Below are positions 11,196 through 24,600 of a stretch of DNA of 64,000 nucleotides, in pieces. This DNA is from Congeria kusceri (lineage: Eukaryota; Mollusca; Bivalvia; Myida; Dreissenidae). Within the stretch, counting starts at the first letter, position 1. Each line of letters opens with the position of its first letter. A program made the position numbers and the translations under genes. The stretch spans positions 38,873,618-38,937,617 of the forward strand of contig CM051027.1 in the NCBI GenBank assembly GCA_027627225.1, in the 5' to 3' direction. The notes below the pieces were generated by a model, which saw only the letters and a program-made list of their open reading frames with translations, had not been told where the DNA came from and ran no database searches.

Positions 11196-12400
11196 TAGTG
11201 TCACTGGCCACCATGATAATGTAGTGTCCTGACCACCGTGGTGATGTAGTGTCACTTGCCAGCATGGTGATGTAGTTTCAGTGGCCACCATGGTGATTGG
11301 TGATGTATTGTCACTGACCACCATGGTGATGTTGTGTCACTGGCCACCATGGTGATGTAGTGTCACTGGTCTCTATGATGATGTAGTGTCACTGGCCACC
11401 ATGGTGATGTAGTGTCACTAACCGGCATTGTGATGTAGTGTCTCTAGCCACCATGCATTGTGATGTAGTGTCTCTAGCCACCATGCATTGTGATGTAGTG
11501 TCACTGGCCACCATGGTGATGTAGTGTCACTGGTCTCTATGATGATGTAGTGTCACTGGCCACCATGCATGGTGATGTAGTGTCACTAACAGGCATTGTG
11601 ATGTAGTGTCTCTAGCCACCATGCATTGTGATGTAGTGTCTCTAGCCACCATGCATTGTGATGTAGTGTCACTGGCCACCATGCATTGTGATGTAGTGTC
11701 AGTGGCCACGATGCTACTGTAGTATCACTGGACACCGTGCATTGTGATGTAGTGTCTCTAGCCACCATGCATTGTGATGTAGTGTCACTAGCCACCAGGC
11801 ATTGTGATGTAGTGTCACTGGCCACGATGCTAATGTAGTGTCACTGGCCACCAGGCATTGTGATGTAGTGTCACTGGCCACCAGGCATTGTGATGTAGTG
11901 TCACTGGCCACCAGGCATTGTGATGTAGTGTCACTGGCCACCAGGCATTGTGATGTAGTGTCACTGGCCACCAGGCATTGTGATGTAGTGTCACTGGCCA
12001 CGATGCTAATGTAGTGTCACTGGCCACCAGGCATTGTGATGTAGTGTCTCTAGCCACCATGCATTGTGATGTAGGGTCACTGGCCACCAGGCATTGTGAT
12101 GTAGTGTCTCTAGCCACCATGCATTGTGATGTAGTGTCACGGGCCACGATGCTACTGTAGTATCACTGGACACCGTGCATTGTGATGTAGTGTCACTGGA
12201 CACCGTGCATTGTGATGTAGTATCACTGGACACCGTGCATTGTGATGTAGTATAACTGGACACCGTGCATTGTGATGTAGTGTCACTGGCCACGATGATG
12301 ATGTAGTGTCACTGTCCACCATGCACTGTGATGTAGTGTCACTGGCCACCATGCACTGTGTAGTGTCACTGACCACCATGGTGATGTAGTGTCACTGTCC
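11196..12400. repeat. Second 30-bp monomer domain
   Basis: This is a return of the CCATGCATT form, plus a CCAGGCATT version repeated in near-perfect series at 11,780-12,000. Runs with CACCGTGCATTGTGATG occur at 12,170-12,280. Minus-strand open frames of 60-105 residues here are repeat artefacts. Confidence 0.85.
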
Positions 12401-13876
12401 ACGATGGTAATGTAATGTCACTGGCCACCATGGTGATGCAGTGTCACTGGCCACCATACACTGTGAAGTAGTGTCACTGGCCACCATGGTAATGTAGTTT
12501 CACTTGCAACCATGGTGATGTAGTGTCACTGTCCACAATTGTGATGAAATGTCACTGACCAACATGGTGTTGTACTGTCACTTACCGTCATTGTGATGTA
12601 TTATCACTGGCCCATGTGGCCACCATATGGTGATGTCACTGGCCACCATGGTGAGGTAATATCACTGGCCACCATGGTGATGAAGTGTCACTTACTGTCA
12701 TTGTGATGTAGTGTCACTGGTCACCATAGTGATGTAGTGTAACTTACTGTCATTGTGATGTAGTGTCACTGGCCACCATGGTGATATAGTGTCACTTACC
12801 GTCATTGTGATGTAGTGACACTGTCCGTCATTGTGATGTAGTGTCACTGGCCGTGATTGTGATGTAGCGTCACTGGCCGTCATCGTGATATAGTGTCACT
12901 GGCCACCATTGTGATGTAGTGCGTCAATTATCATCATGATGATGTAGTGTCACTGGCCGCCATGGTAATATAGTGTGACTGATATTCATTGTGATGTAGT
13001 GTCACATGCCGTCATTGTGTCGTAGTGTCACAGGCCGACATTGTGATGTAGTACCATTGTGATGCAGGGTCACTTGCCGTCATTGTGACGTAGTGTCACA
13101 GGCCGACATTGTGATGTAGTACCACTGGTCGCCATTGTGATTTATAGTGTCACTAGCCGCGATGGTGATGTAGTGTTACAGGCCGTCATTGTTATGTAGT
13201 GTCATTGGCCGAAATTGTAATGAAGTGTCACATGCCATCAATTTGGCCGAAAATCACAGGCCGTCATTGTAATGTAGTGTCATTCGTCGCCATTGTGATG
13301 TTGTATCACTGTCCGTCATTGTGATGTAGTATCATGGTCGTCATTGTGATGGATGGAGTGTCGCTGGCCGTCATGGTGATGTAATGTCACTGGCCACCAT
13401 GGTGATGTAGTGTCACTGACCGTCATTGTGATGTACTGTCACAGGCCGTCATTGTGATGGAGTGTTAAAGGCCGTCATTGTGATGTATTCTCACTGGCCA
13501 CCAATGTGATGTAAAGTGTCATTGGCCGTTATTGCGATGAAGTGTCACAAGCCGTTATTGTTATGTAGTGTCACATGCCGTTATTGTACTGTAGTGTCAT
13601 CGGCCGTCATTCCGATGTAGTATCACTGGTGGTCATTGTCATGTCGTGTCACAGGTTGTCATTGTGATGTAGTATGACTGGCCGTCCTTGTGATGTAGTA
13701 TCATTGGCCGTCATTGTGATGTAGTATCACTGGCCGTCATTGTGATGTAGTGTCACTGGCCGTCATTGAGATGTAGTGTCACTGGCCGTCATTGTGATGT
13801 AGTATCACTGGCCGTCATTGTGATGTAGTGTCACTGGCCGTCATTGTGATGTAGTATCACTTGCCGTCATTGTGAT
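12401..13876. repeat. Diverged 26-bp domain abutting the higher-order array
   Basis: Mixed monomers. 12,920-13,270 duplicates 10,046-10,300. 13,370-13,640 is a diverged version of the end module of the 2,307-bp unit. Near-identical GCCGTCATTGTGATG monomers at 13,690-13,876 lead directly into unit 1. Confidence 0.8.
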
Positions 13877-14271
13877 GTAGTATCACTGGCCGTCATTGTG
13901 ATGTAGTGTCACTGGCCGTCATTGTGATGTAGTGTCACAGGCCGTCATTGTGATGTAGTATCACGGGCCGTCATTTTGATGTGGTACCACTGGCCGTCAT
14001 TTTGATTTTGTATCACTGGTCGACATTGTGATGTATTGTCACAGGCCGTCATTGTATTGTAGTGTCATCGGCCGTCAAGGCGAGGTAGTGTCACAGGTCG
14101 TCATTGCGACGTTGTGTCACTCGCTGCCAGTGTCAATTAGTGTCACTGGTTGTCAATGCAATCTAGTGCCATAGGCCGGCTTTGTGATCTAGTGTCACTG
14201 GCCGTCATTGTGGTGTAGTATCACTGGCCGCCATTACGACGTAGTGTCACAGGCCGTCATTGTGATGTAGT

Positions 14272-14635
14272 GACACAGGCCAACATTGTGATTTTGTGTC
14301 ACTGGCCACCATTGTAATGAAGTATCACTGGCCGTCATTGTGATGTAGTGGCACAGGCCGTCATTGCGATGTAGTATCACTGGTCGCCATTGTGATGTAG
14401 TATCACTGGCCGCCATTGTGATGTAATGTTACAGGCCGATATGGTTATGTAGTGACACAGGCCAACATTGTGATTTTGTGTCACTGGCCACCATTGTAAT
14501 GAAGTATCACTGGCCGTCATTGTGATGTAGTGGCACAGGCCGTCATTGCGATGTAGTATCACTGGTCGCCATTGCGATGTAGTGTCACAGGCCCTAATTG
14601 TAATGTAGTATCACTGGTCGTCATTGTGATGTAGT
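14272..14635. repeat. Internal 182-bp duplication within each higher-order unit (shown in unit 1)
   Basis: The block starting GACACAGGCCAACATTG occurs at 14272 and again at 14454. The displacement is 182 bp, exactly seven 26-bp monomers. The pair recurs in all 12 units and explains the two overlapping open frames seen every 2,307 bp. Confidence 0.85.
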
Positions 14636-14964
14636 ATCACTGGCCGGCATTGTGATGTAATGTCACTCGCCGTCATTGTGATGCAGTCGCACTGGACGTC
14701 ATTGCGATGCAGTGTTACAGGCCGCCTTTGCGATGTAGTGTCACAGGCCGTCATTGTGATGTAGTGTTATTAGCCATCATTGTGATATAGTAGCACTGGC
14801 CGCCATTGCGATGTTGTGTCACAGGCCGTCATTGTGATATAGTGTCATTAGCAATCATTGTAATATAGTAGCACTGACCACTTTCCAATGTTATGTAACA
14901 GGCCGTCATTGTGATGTAGTGTCACATACCGTCATTGTGATGTAGTGTCATTGGCCTTCATTGT

Positions 14965-15620
14965 GATTGTAGCGCTGGCCGCCATTGCGATGTAGTGTCA
15001 CAGGCCGTCATTAAGATGATATCTTAGAGGCATTCATTTTGATGTAGTAACAATGGTCGTCATTGCGATATAGTAGCACTGGTCTTCATTATGATGTAGT
15101 ATCATTAAATTTGATTTATTAGCATTGGCCATGATTGTGATGTAGTGTCAAAGGCCGTCATTAAGATGGTATGTTAGAGGCCGTTATTGTGAAGTAGTAG
15201 CACTGGTCGTCATTATGATATAGTAGCACTGGTCGTCATTGTGATGTAGTAGCACTGAACGTCATTGTGATGTAGTAGCACTGGCCTCCATTGCGATTTA
15301 CTGCCACAGGTCGTCATTAAAATGATATGTTAGAGGCCGTTACTGTGATGTAGTGGCACTGGTCGTCATTGTTATATAGTGTCAAAGGCCGTCATTGTAA
15401 TGTATTAGCATTGGCCATCATTGCGATGTAGTAGCACTGGCCGCCATTCCGATGTAGTTTCACAGGACGTCATTAAGATGATATGTTAGAGGCCGTCATT
15501 GTGATGTAGTGGCACTGGTTATCATTGTGATATCGTACCACTGGTCGTCACTGTGATGTAGTATAACTGGACGTCATTGTGATGTAGTGTCAAAGGCCGT
15601 CATTGTGATGTATAGTCACA
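14965..15620. repeat. 156-bp hexamer subrepeat, about four copies per unit (shown in unit 1)
   Basis: The landmark GTCATTAAGATGATATGTTA (or close variants) recurs with its TTAA at 15011, 15161, 15317 and 15473. The spacings are 150, 156 and 156 bp; 156 is six monomers. This intermediate period lies between the 26-bp monomer and the 2,307-bp unit. Confidence 0.8.
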
Positions 15621-18600
15621 GGCCGCCATTGCGATGTAGTGTCAAAGGCCGCCTTTGTGATGTAGTGTCACAGGCCGTCATTGCGATGGAGTGTCACGGG
15701 CAATCATTGTGATGTAGTGTAACAGGCCGTCATTGTGATGTATTGTAACAGGCCGTCATTGTGATGATATGTAACAGGCCGTCATTGCGATGTTATGTAA
15801 CAGGCCGTCATTGCGATGTAGTGTAACAGGACGTCATTCTGATGTAGTGACATAGGCCATCATTGCGATGTAGTGTCACAGGCCGTTATCGTGATGTAGT
15901 GTCACAGGCCGTCATTGTTTAGTAGTGTCACATGCCGTCATTTTGATGTAGTGTCACTGGCCGTCATTGTGATATAGTGTCATTGGCCACCATGGTGATG
16001 TAGTGCCATGGGCCACCATGGTGATGTAGTGTCACTGACTGTCATTGTGATGTAGTGTGGCAGGTCGTCATTGTGACGGAGTGTTAAAGGCTCTCATTGT
16101 GATGCAGTGACACAGGCCGTCATTATGATTTATTCTCACTGGCCGTCATTGTGATGTATAATGTCATTGGCCGAAATTGCAATGTAGTATCACTGGCCGT
16201 CATTGTGATGTAGTGTCACTGGCCGTCATTGTGATGTAGTGTCACAGGCCGTCATTGTGATGTAGTATCACGGGCCGTCATTTTGATGTGGTACCACTGG
16301 CCGTCATTTTGATTTTGTATCACTGGTCGACATTGTGATGTATTGTCACAGGCCGTCATTGTATTGTAGTGTCATCGGCCGTCAAGGCGAGGTAGTGTCA
16401 CAGGTCGTCATTGCGACGTTGTGTCACTCGCTGCCAGTGTCAATTAGTGTCACTGGTTGTCAATGCAATCTAGTGCCATAGGCCGGCTTTGTGATCTAGT
16501 GTCACTGGCCGTCATTGTGGTGTAGTATCACTGGCCGCCATTACGACGTAGTGTCACAGGCCGTCATTGTGATGTAGTGACACAGGCCAACATTGTGATT
16601 TTGTGTCACTGGCCACCATTGTAATGAAGTATCACTGGCCGTCATTGTGATGTAGTGGCACAGGCCGTCATTGCGATGTAGTATCACTGGTCGCCATTGT
16701 GATGTAGTATCACTGGCCGCCATTGTGATGTAATGTTACAGGCCGATATGGTTATGTAGTGACACAGGCCAACATTGTGATTTTGTGTCACTGGCCACCA
16801 TTGTAATGAAGTATCACTGGCCGTCATTGTGATGTAGTGGCACAGGCCGTCATTGCGATGTAGTATCACTGGTCGCCATTGCGATGTAGTGTCACAGGCC
16901 CTAATTGTAATATAGTATCACTGGTCGTCATTGTGATGTAGTATCACTGGCCGGCATTGTGATGTAATGTCACTCGCCGTCATTGTGATGCAGTCGCACT
17001 GGACGTCATTGCGATGCAGTGTTACAGGCCGCCTTTGCGATGTAGTGTCACAGGCCGTCATTGTGATGTAGTGTTATTAGCCATCATTGTGATATAGTAG
17101 CACTGGCCGCCATTGCGATGTTGTGTCACAGGCCGTCATTGTGATATAGTGTCATTAGCAATCATTGTAATATAGTAGCACTGACCACTTTCCAATGTTA
17201 TGTAACAGGCCGTCATTGTGATGTAGTGTCACATACCGTCATTGTGATGTAGTGTCATTGGCCTTCATTGTGATTGTAGCGCTGGCCGCCATTGCGATGT
17301 AGTGTCACAGGCCGTCATTAAGATGATATCTTAGAGGCATTCATTTTGATGTAGTAACAATGGTCGTCATTGCGATATAGTAGCACTGGTCTTCATTATG
17401 ATGTAGTATCATTAAATTTGATTTATTAGCATTGGCCATGATTGTGATGTAGTGTCAAAGGCCGTCATTAAGATGGTATGTTAGAGGCCGTTATTGTGAA
17501 GTAGTAGCACTGGTCGTCATTATGATATAGTAGCACTGGTCGTCATTGTGATGTAGTAGCACTGAACGTCATTGTGATGTAGTAGCACTGGCCTCCATTG
17601 CGATTTACTGCCACAGGTCGTCATTAAAATGATATGTTAGAGGCCGTTACTGTGATGTAGTGGCACTGGTCGTCATTGTTATATAGTGTCAAAGGCCGTC
17701 ATTGTAATGTATTAGCATTGGCCATCATTGCGATGTAGTAGCACTGGCCGCCATTCCGATGTAGTTTCACAGGACGTCATTAAGATGATATGTTAGAGGC
17801 CGTCATTGTGATGTAGTGGCACTGGTTATCATTGTGATATCGTACCACTGGTCGTCACTGTGATGTAGTATAACTGGACGTCATTGTGATGTAGTGTCAA
17901 AGGCCGTCATTGTGATGTATAGTCACAGGCCGCCATTGCGATGTAGTGTCAAAGGCCGCCTTTGTGATGTAGTGTCACAGGCCGTCATTGCGATGGAGTG
18001 TCACGGGCAATCATTGTGATGTAGTGTAACAGGCCGTCATTGTGATGTATTGTAACAGGCCGTCATTGTGATGATATGTAACAGGCCGTCATTGCGATGT
18101 TATGTAACAGGCCGTCATTGCGATGTAGTGTAACAGGACGTCATTCTGATGTAGTGACATAGGCCATCATTGCGATGTAGTGTCACAGGCCGTTATCGTG
18201 ATGTAGTGTCACAGGCCGTCATTGTTTAGTAGTGTCACATGCCGTCATTTTGATGTAGTGTCACTGGCCGTCATTGTGATATAGTGTCATTGGCCACCAT
18301 GGTGATGTAGTGCCATGGGCCACCATGGTGATGTAGTGTCACTGACTGTCATTGTGATGTAGTGTGGCAGGTCGTCATTGTGACGGAGTGTTAAAGGCTC
18401 TCATTGTGATGCAGTGACACAGGCCGTCATTATGATTTATTCTCACTGGCCGTCATTGTGATGTATAATGTCATTGGCCGAAATTGCAATGTAGTATCAC
18501 TGGCCGTCATTGTGATGTAGTGTCACTGGCCGTCATTGTGATGTAGTGTCACAGGCCGTCATTGTGATGTAGTATCACGGGCCGTCATTTTGATGTGGTA

Positions 18601-21600
18601 CCACTGGCCGTCATTTTGATTTTGTATCACTGGTCGACATTGTGATGTATTGTCACAGGCCGTCATTGTATTGTAGTGTCATCGGCCGTCAAGGCGAGGT
18701 AGTGTCACAGGTCGTCATTGCGACGTTGTGTCACTCGCTGCCAGTGTCAATTAGTGTCACTGGTTGTCAATGCAATCTAGTGCCATAGGCCGGCTTTGTG
18801 ATCTAGTGTCACTGGCCGTCATTGTGGTGTAGTATCACTGGCCGCCATTACGACGTAGTGTCACAGGCCGTCATTGTGATGTAGTGACACAGGCCAACAT
18901 TGTGATTTTGTGTCACTGGCCACCATTGTAATGAAGTATCACTGGCCGTCATTGTGATGTAGTGGCACAGGCCGTCATTGCGATGTAGTATCACTGGTCG
19001 CCATTGTGATGTAGTATCACTGGCCGCCATTGTGATGTAATGTTACAGGCCGATATGGTTATGTAGTGACACAGGCCAACATTGTGATTTTGTGTCACTG
19101 GCCACCATTGTAATGAAGTATCACTGGCCGTCATTGTGATGTAGTGGCACAGGCCGTCATTGCGATGTAGTATCACTGGTCGCCATTGCGATGTAGTGTC
19201 ACAGGCCCTAATTGTAATGTAGTATCACTGGTCGTCATTGTGATGTAGTATCACTGGCCGGCATTGTGATGTAATGTCACTCGCCGTCATTGTGATGCAG
19301 TCGCACTGGACGTCATTGCGATGCAGTGTTACAGGCCGCCTTTGCGATGTAGTGTCACAGGCCGTCATTGTGATGTAGTGTTATTAGCCATCATTGTGAT
19401 ATAGTAGCACTGGCCGCCATTGCGATGTTGTGTCACAGGCCGTCATTGTGATATAGTGTCATTAGCAATCATTGTAATATAGTAGCACTGACCACTTTCC
19501 AATGTTATGTAACAGGCCGTCATTGTGATGTAGTGTCACATACCGTCATTGTGATGTAGTGTCATTGGCCTTCATTGTGATTGTAGCGCTGGCCGCCATT
19601 GCGATGTAGTGTCACAGGCCGTCATTAAGATGATATCTTAGAGGCATTCATTTTGATGTAGTAACAATGGTCGTCATTGCGATATAGTAGCACTGGTCTT
19701 CATTATGATGTAGTATCATTAAATTTGATTTATTAGCATTGGCCATGATTGTGATGTAGTGTCAAAGGCCGTCATTAAGATGGTATGTTAGAGGCCGTTA
19801 TTGTGAAGTAGTAGCACTGGTCGTCATTATGATATAGTAGCACTGGTCGTCATTGTGATGTAGTAGCACTGAACGTCATTGTGATGTAGTAGCACTGGCC
19901 TCCATTGCGATTTACTGCCACAGGTCGTCATTAAAATGATATGTTAGAGGCCGTTACTGTGATGTAGTGGCACTGGTCGTCATTGTTATATAGTGTCAAA
20001 GGCCGTCATTGTAATGTATTAGCATTGGCCATCATTGCGATGTAGTAGCACTGGCCGCCATTCCGATGTAGTTTCACAGGACGTCATTAAGATGATATGT
20101 TAGAGGCCGTCATTGTGATGTAGTGGCACTGGTTATCATTGTGATATCGTACCACTGGTCGTCACTGTGATGTAGTATAACTGGACGTCATTGTGATGTA
20201 GTGTCAAAGGCCGTCATTGTGATGTATAGTCACAGGCCGCCATTGCGATGTAGTGTCAAAGGCCGCCTTTGTGATGTAGTGTCACAGGCCGTCATTGCGA
20301 TGGAGTGTCACGGGCAATCATTGTGATGTAGTGTAACAGGCCGTCATTGTGATGTATTGTAACAGGCCGTCATTGTGATGATATGTAACAGGCCGTCATT
20401 GCGATGTTATGTAACAGGCCGTCATTGCGATGTAGTGTAACAGGACGTCATTCTGATGTAGTGACATAGGCCATCATTGCGATGTAGTGTCACAGGCCGT
20501 TATCGTGATGTAGTGTCACAGGCCGTCATTGTTTAGTAGTGTCACATGCCGTCATTTTGATGTAGTGTCACTGGCCGTCATTGTGATATAGTGTCATTGG
20601 CCACCATGGTGATGTAGTGCCATGGGCCACCATGGTGATGTAGTGTCACTGACTGTCATTGTGATGTAGTGTGGCAGGTCGTCATTGTGACGGAGTGTTA
20701 AAGGCTCTCATTGTGATGCAGTGACACAGGCCGTCATTATGATTTATTCTCACTGGCCGTCATTGTGATGTATAATGTCATTGGCCGAAATTGCAATGTA
20801 GTATCACTGGCCGTCATTGTGATGTAGTGTCACTGGCCGTCATTGTGATGTAGTGTCACAGGCCGTCATTGTGATGTAGTATCACGGGCCGTCATTTTGA
20901 TGTGGTACCACTGGCCGTCATTTTGATTTTGTATCACTGGTCGACATTGTGATGTATTGTCACAGGCCGTCATTGTATTGTAGTGTCATCGGCCGTCAAG
21001 GCGAGGTAGTGTCACAGGTCGTCATTGCGACGTTGTGTCACTCGCTGCCAGTGTCAATTAGTGTCACTGGTTGTCAATGCAATCTAGTGCCATAGGCCGG
21101 CTTTGTGATCTAGTGTCACTGGCCGTCATTGTGGTGTAGTATCACTGGCCGCCATTACGACGTAGTGTCACAGGCCGTCATTGTGATGTAGTGACACAGG
21201 CCAACATTGTGATTTTGTGTCACTGGCCACCATTGTAATGAAGTATCACTGGCCGTCATTGTGATGTAGTGGCACAGGCCGTCATTGCGATGTAGTATCA
21301 CTGGTCGCCATTGTGATGTAGTATCACTGGCCGCCATTGTGATGTAATGTTACAGGCCGATATGGTTATGTAGTGACACAGGCCAACATTGTGATTTTGT
21401 GTCACTGGCCACCATTGTAATGAAGTATCACTGGCCGTCATTGTGATGTAGTGGCACAGGCCGTCATTGCGATGTAGTATCACTGGTCGCCATTGCGATG
21501 TAGTGTCACAGGCCCTAATTGTAATGTAGTATCACTGGTCGTCATTGTGATGTAGTATCACTGGCCGGCATTGTGATGTAATGTCACTCGCCGTCATTGT

Positions 21601-24600
21601 GATGCAGTCGCACTGGACGTCATTGCGATGCAGTGTTACAGGCCGCCTTTGCGATGTAGTGTCACAGGCCGTCATTGTGATGTAGTGTTATTAGCCATCA
21701 TTGTGATATAGTAGCACTGGCCGCCATTGCGATGTTGTGTCACAGGCCGTCATTGTGATATAGTGTCATTAGCAATCATTGTAATATAGTAGCACTGACC
21801 ACTTTCCAATGTTATGTAACAGGCCGTCATTGTGATGTAGTGTCACATACCGTCATTGTGATGTAGTGTCATTGGCCTTCATTGTGATTGTAGCGCTGGC
21901 CGCCATTGCGATGTAGTGTCACAGGCCGTCATTAAGATGATATCTTAGAGGCATTCATTTTGATGTAGTAACAATGGTCGTCATTGCGATATAGTAGCAC
22001 TGGTCTTCATTATGATGTAGTATCATTAAATTTGATTTATTAGCATTGGCCATGATTGTGATGTAGTGTCAAAGGCCGTCATTAAGATGGTATGTTAGAG
22101 GCCGTTATTGTGAAGTAGTAGCACTGGTCGTCATTATGATATAGTAGCACTGGTCGTCATTGTGATGTAGTAGCACTGAACGTCATTGTGATGTAGTAGC
22201 ACTGGCCTCCATTGCGATTTACTGCCACAGGTCGTCATTAAAATGATATGTTAGAGGCCGTTACTGTGATGTAGTGGCACTGGTCGTCATTGTTATATAG
22301 TGTCAAAGGCCGTCATTGTAATGTATTAGCATTGGCCATCATTGCGATGTAGTAGCACTGGCCGCCATTCCGATGTAGTTTCACAGGACGTCATTAAGAT
22401 GATATGTTAGAGGCCGTCATTGTGATGTAGTGGCACTGGTTATCATTGTGATATCGTACCACTGGTCGTCACTGTGATGTAGTATAACTGGACGTCATTG
22501 TGATGTAGTGTCAAAGGCCGTCATTGTGATGTATAGTCACAGGCCGCCATTGCGATGTAGTGTCAAAGGCCGCCTTTGTGATGTAGTGTCACAGGCCGTC
22601 ATTGCGATGGAGTGTCACGGGCAATCATTGTGATGTAGTGTAACAGGCCGTCATTGTGATGTATTGTAACAGGCCGTCATTGTGATGATATGTAACAGGC
22701 CGTCATTGCGATGTTATGTAACAGGCCGTCATTGCGATGTAGTGTAACAGGACGTCATTCTGATGTAGTGACATAGGCCATCATTGCGATGTAGTGTCAC
22801 AGGCCGTTATCGTGATGTAGTGTCACAGGCCGTCATTGTTTAGTAGTGTCACATGCCGTCATTTTGATGTAGTGTCACTGGCCGTCATTGTGATATAGTG
22901 TCATTGGCCACCATGGTGATGTAGTGCCATGGGCCACCATGGTGATGTAGTGTCACTGACTGTCATTGTGATGTAGTGTGGCAGGTCGTCATTGTGACGG
23001 AGTGTTAAAGGCTCTCATTGTGATGCAGTGACACAGGCCGTCATTATGATTTATTCTCACTGGCCGTCATTGTGATGTATAATGTCATTGGCCGAAATTG
23101 CAATGTAGTATCACTGGCCGTCATTGTGATGTAGTGTCACTGGCCGTCATTGTGATGTAGTGTCACAGGCCGTCATTGTGATGTAGTATCACGGGCCGTC
23201 ATTTTGATGTGGTACCACTGGCCGTCATTTTGATTTTGTATCACTGGTCGACATTGTGATGTATTGTCACAGGCCGTCATTGTATTGTAGTGTCATCGGC
23301 CGTCAAGGCGAGGTAGTGTCACAGGTCGTCATTGCGACGTTGTGTCACTCGCTGCCAGTGTCAATTAGTGTCACTGGTTGTCAATGCAATCTAGTGCCAT
23401 AGGCCGGCTTTGTGATCTAGTGTCACTGGCCGTCATTGTGGTGTAGTATCACTGGCCGCCATTACGACGTAGTGTCACAGGCCGTCATTGTGATGTAGTG
23501 ACACAGGCCAACATTGTGATTTTGTGTCACTGGCCACCATTGTAATGAAGTATCACTGGCCGTCATTGTGATGTAGTGGCACAGGCCGTCATTGCGATGT
23601 AGTATCACTGGTCGCCATTGTGATGTAGTATCACTGGCCGCCATTGTGATGTAATGTTACAGGCCGATATGGTTATGTAGTGACACAGGCCAACATTGTG
23701 ATTTTGTGTCACTGGCCACCATTGTAATGAAGTATCACTGGCCGTCATTGTGATGTAGTGGCACAGGCCGTCATTGCGATGTAGTATCACTGGTCGCCAT
23801 TGCGATGTAGTGTCACAGGCCCTAATTGTAATGTAGTATCACTGGTCGTCATTGTGATGTAGTATCACTGGCCGGCATTGTGATGTAATGTCACTCGCCG
23901 TCATTGTGATGCAGTCGCACTGGACGTCATTGCGATGCAGTGTTACAGGCCGCCTTTGCGATGTAGTGTCACAGGCCGTCATTGTGATGTAGTGTTATTA
24001 GCCATCATTGTGATATAGTAGCACTGGCCGCCATTGCGATGTTGTGTCACAGGCCGTCATTGTGATATAGTGTCATTAGCAATCATTGTAATATAGTAGC
24101 ACTGACCACTTTCCAATGTTATGTAACAGGCCGTCATTGTGATGTAGTGTCACATACCGTCATTGTGATGTAGTGTCATTGGCCTTCATTGTGATTGTAG
24201 CGCTGGCCGCCATTGCGATGTAGTGTCACAGGCCGTCATTAAGATGATATCTTAGAGGCATTCATTTTGATGTAGTAACAATGGTCGTCATTGCGATATA
24301 GTAGCACTGGTCTTCATTATGATGTAGTATCATTAAATTTGATTTATTAGCATTGGCCATGATTGTGATGTAGTGTCAAAGGCCGTCATTAAGATGGTAT
24401 GTTAGAGGCCGTTATTGTGAAGTAGTAGCACTGGTCGTCATTATGATATAGTAGCACTGGTCGTCATTGTGATGTAGTAGCACTGAACGTCATTGTGATG
24501 TAGTAGCACTGGCCTCCATTGCGATTTACTGCCACAGGTCGTCATTAAAATGATATGTTAGAGGCCGTTACTGTGATGTAGTGGCACTGGTCGTCATTGT

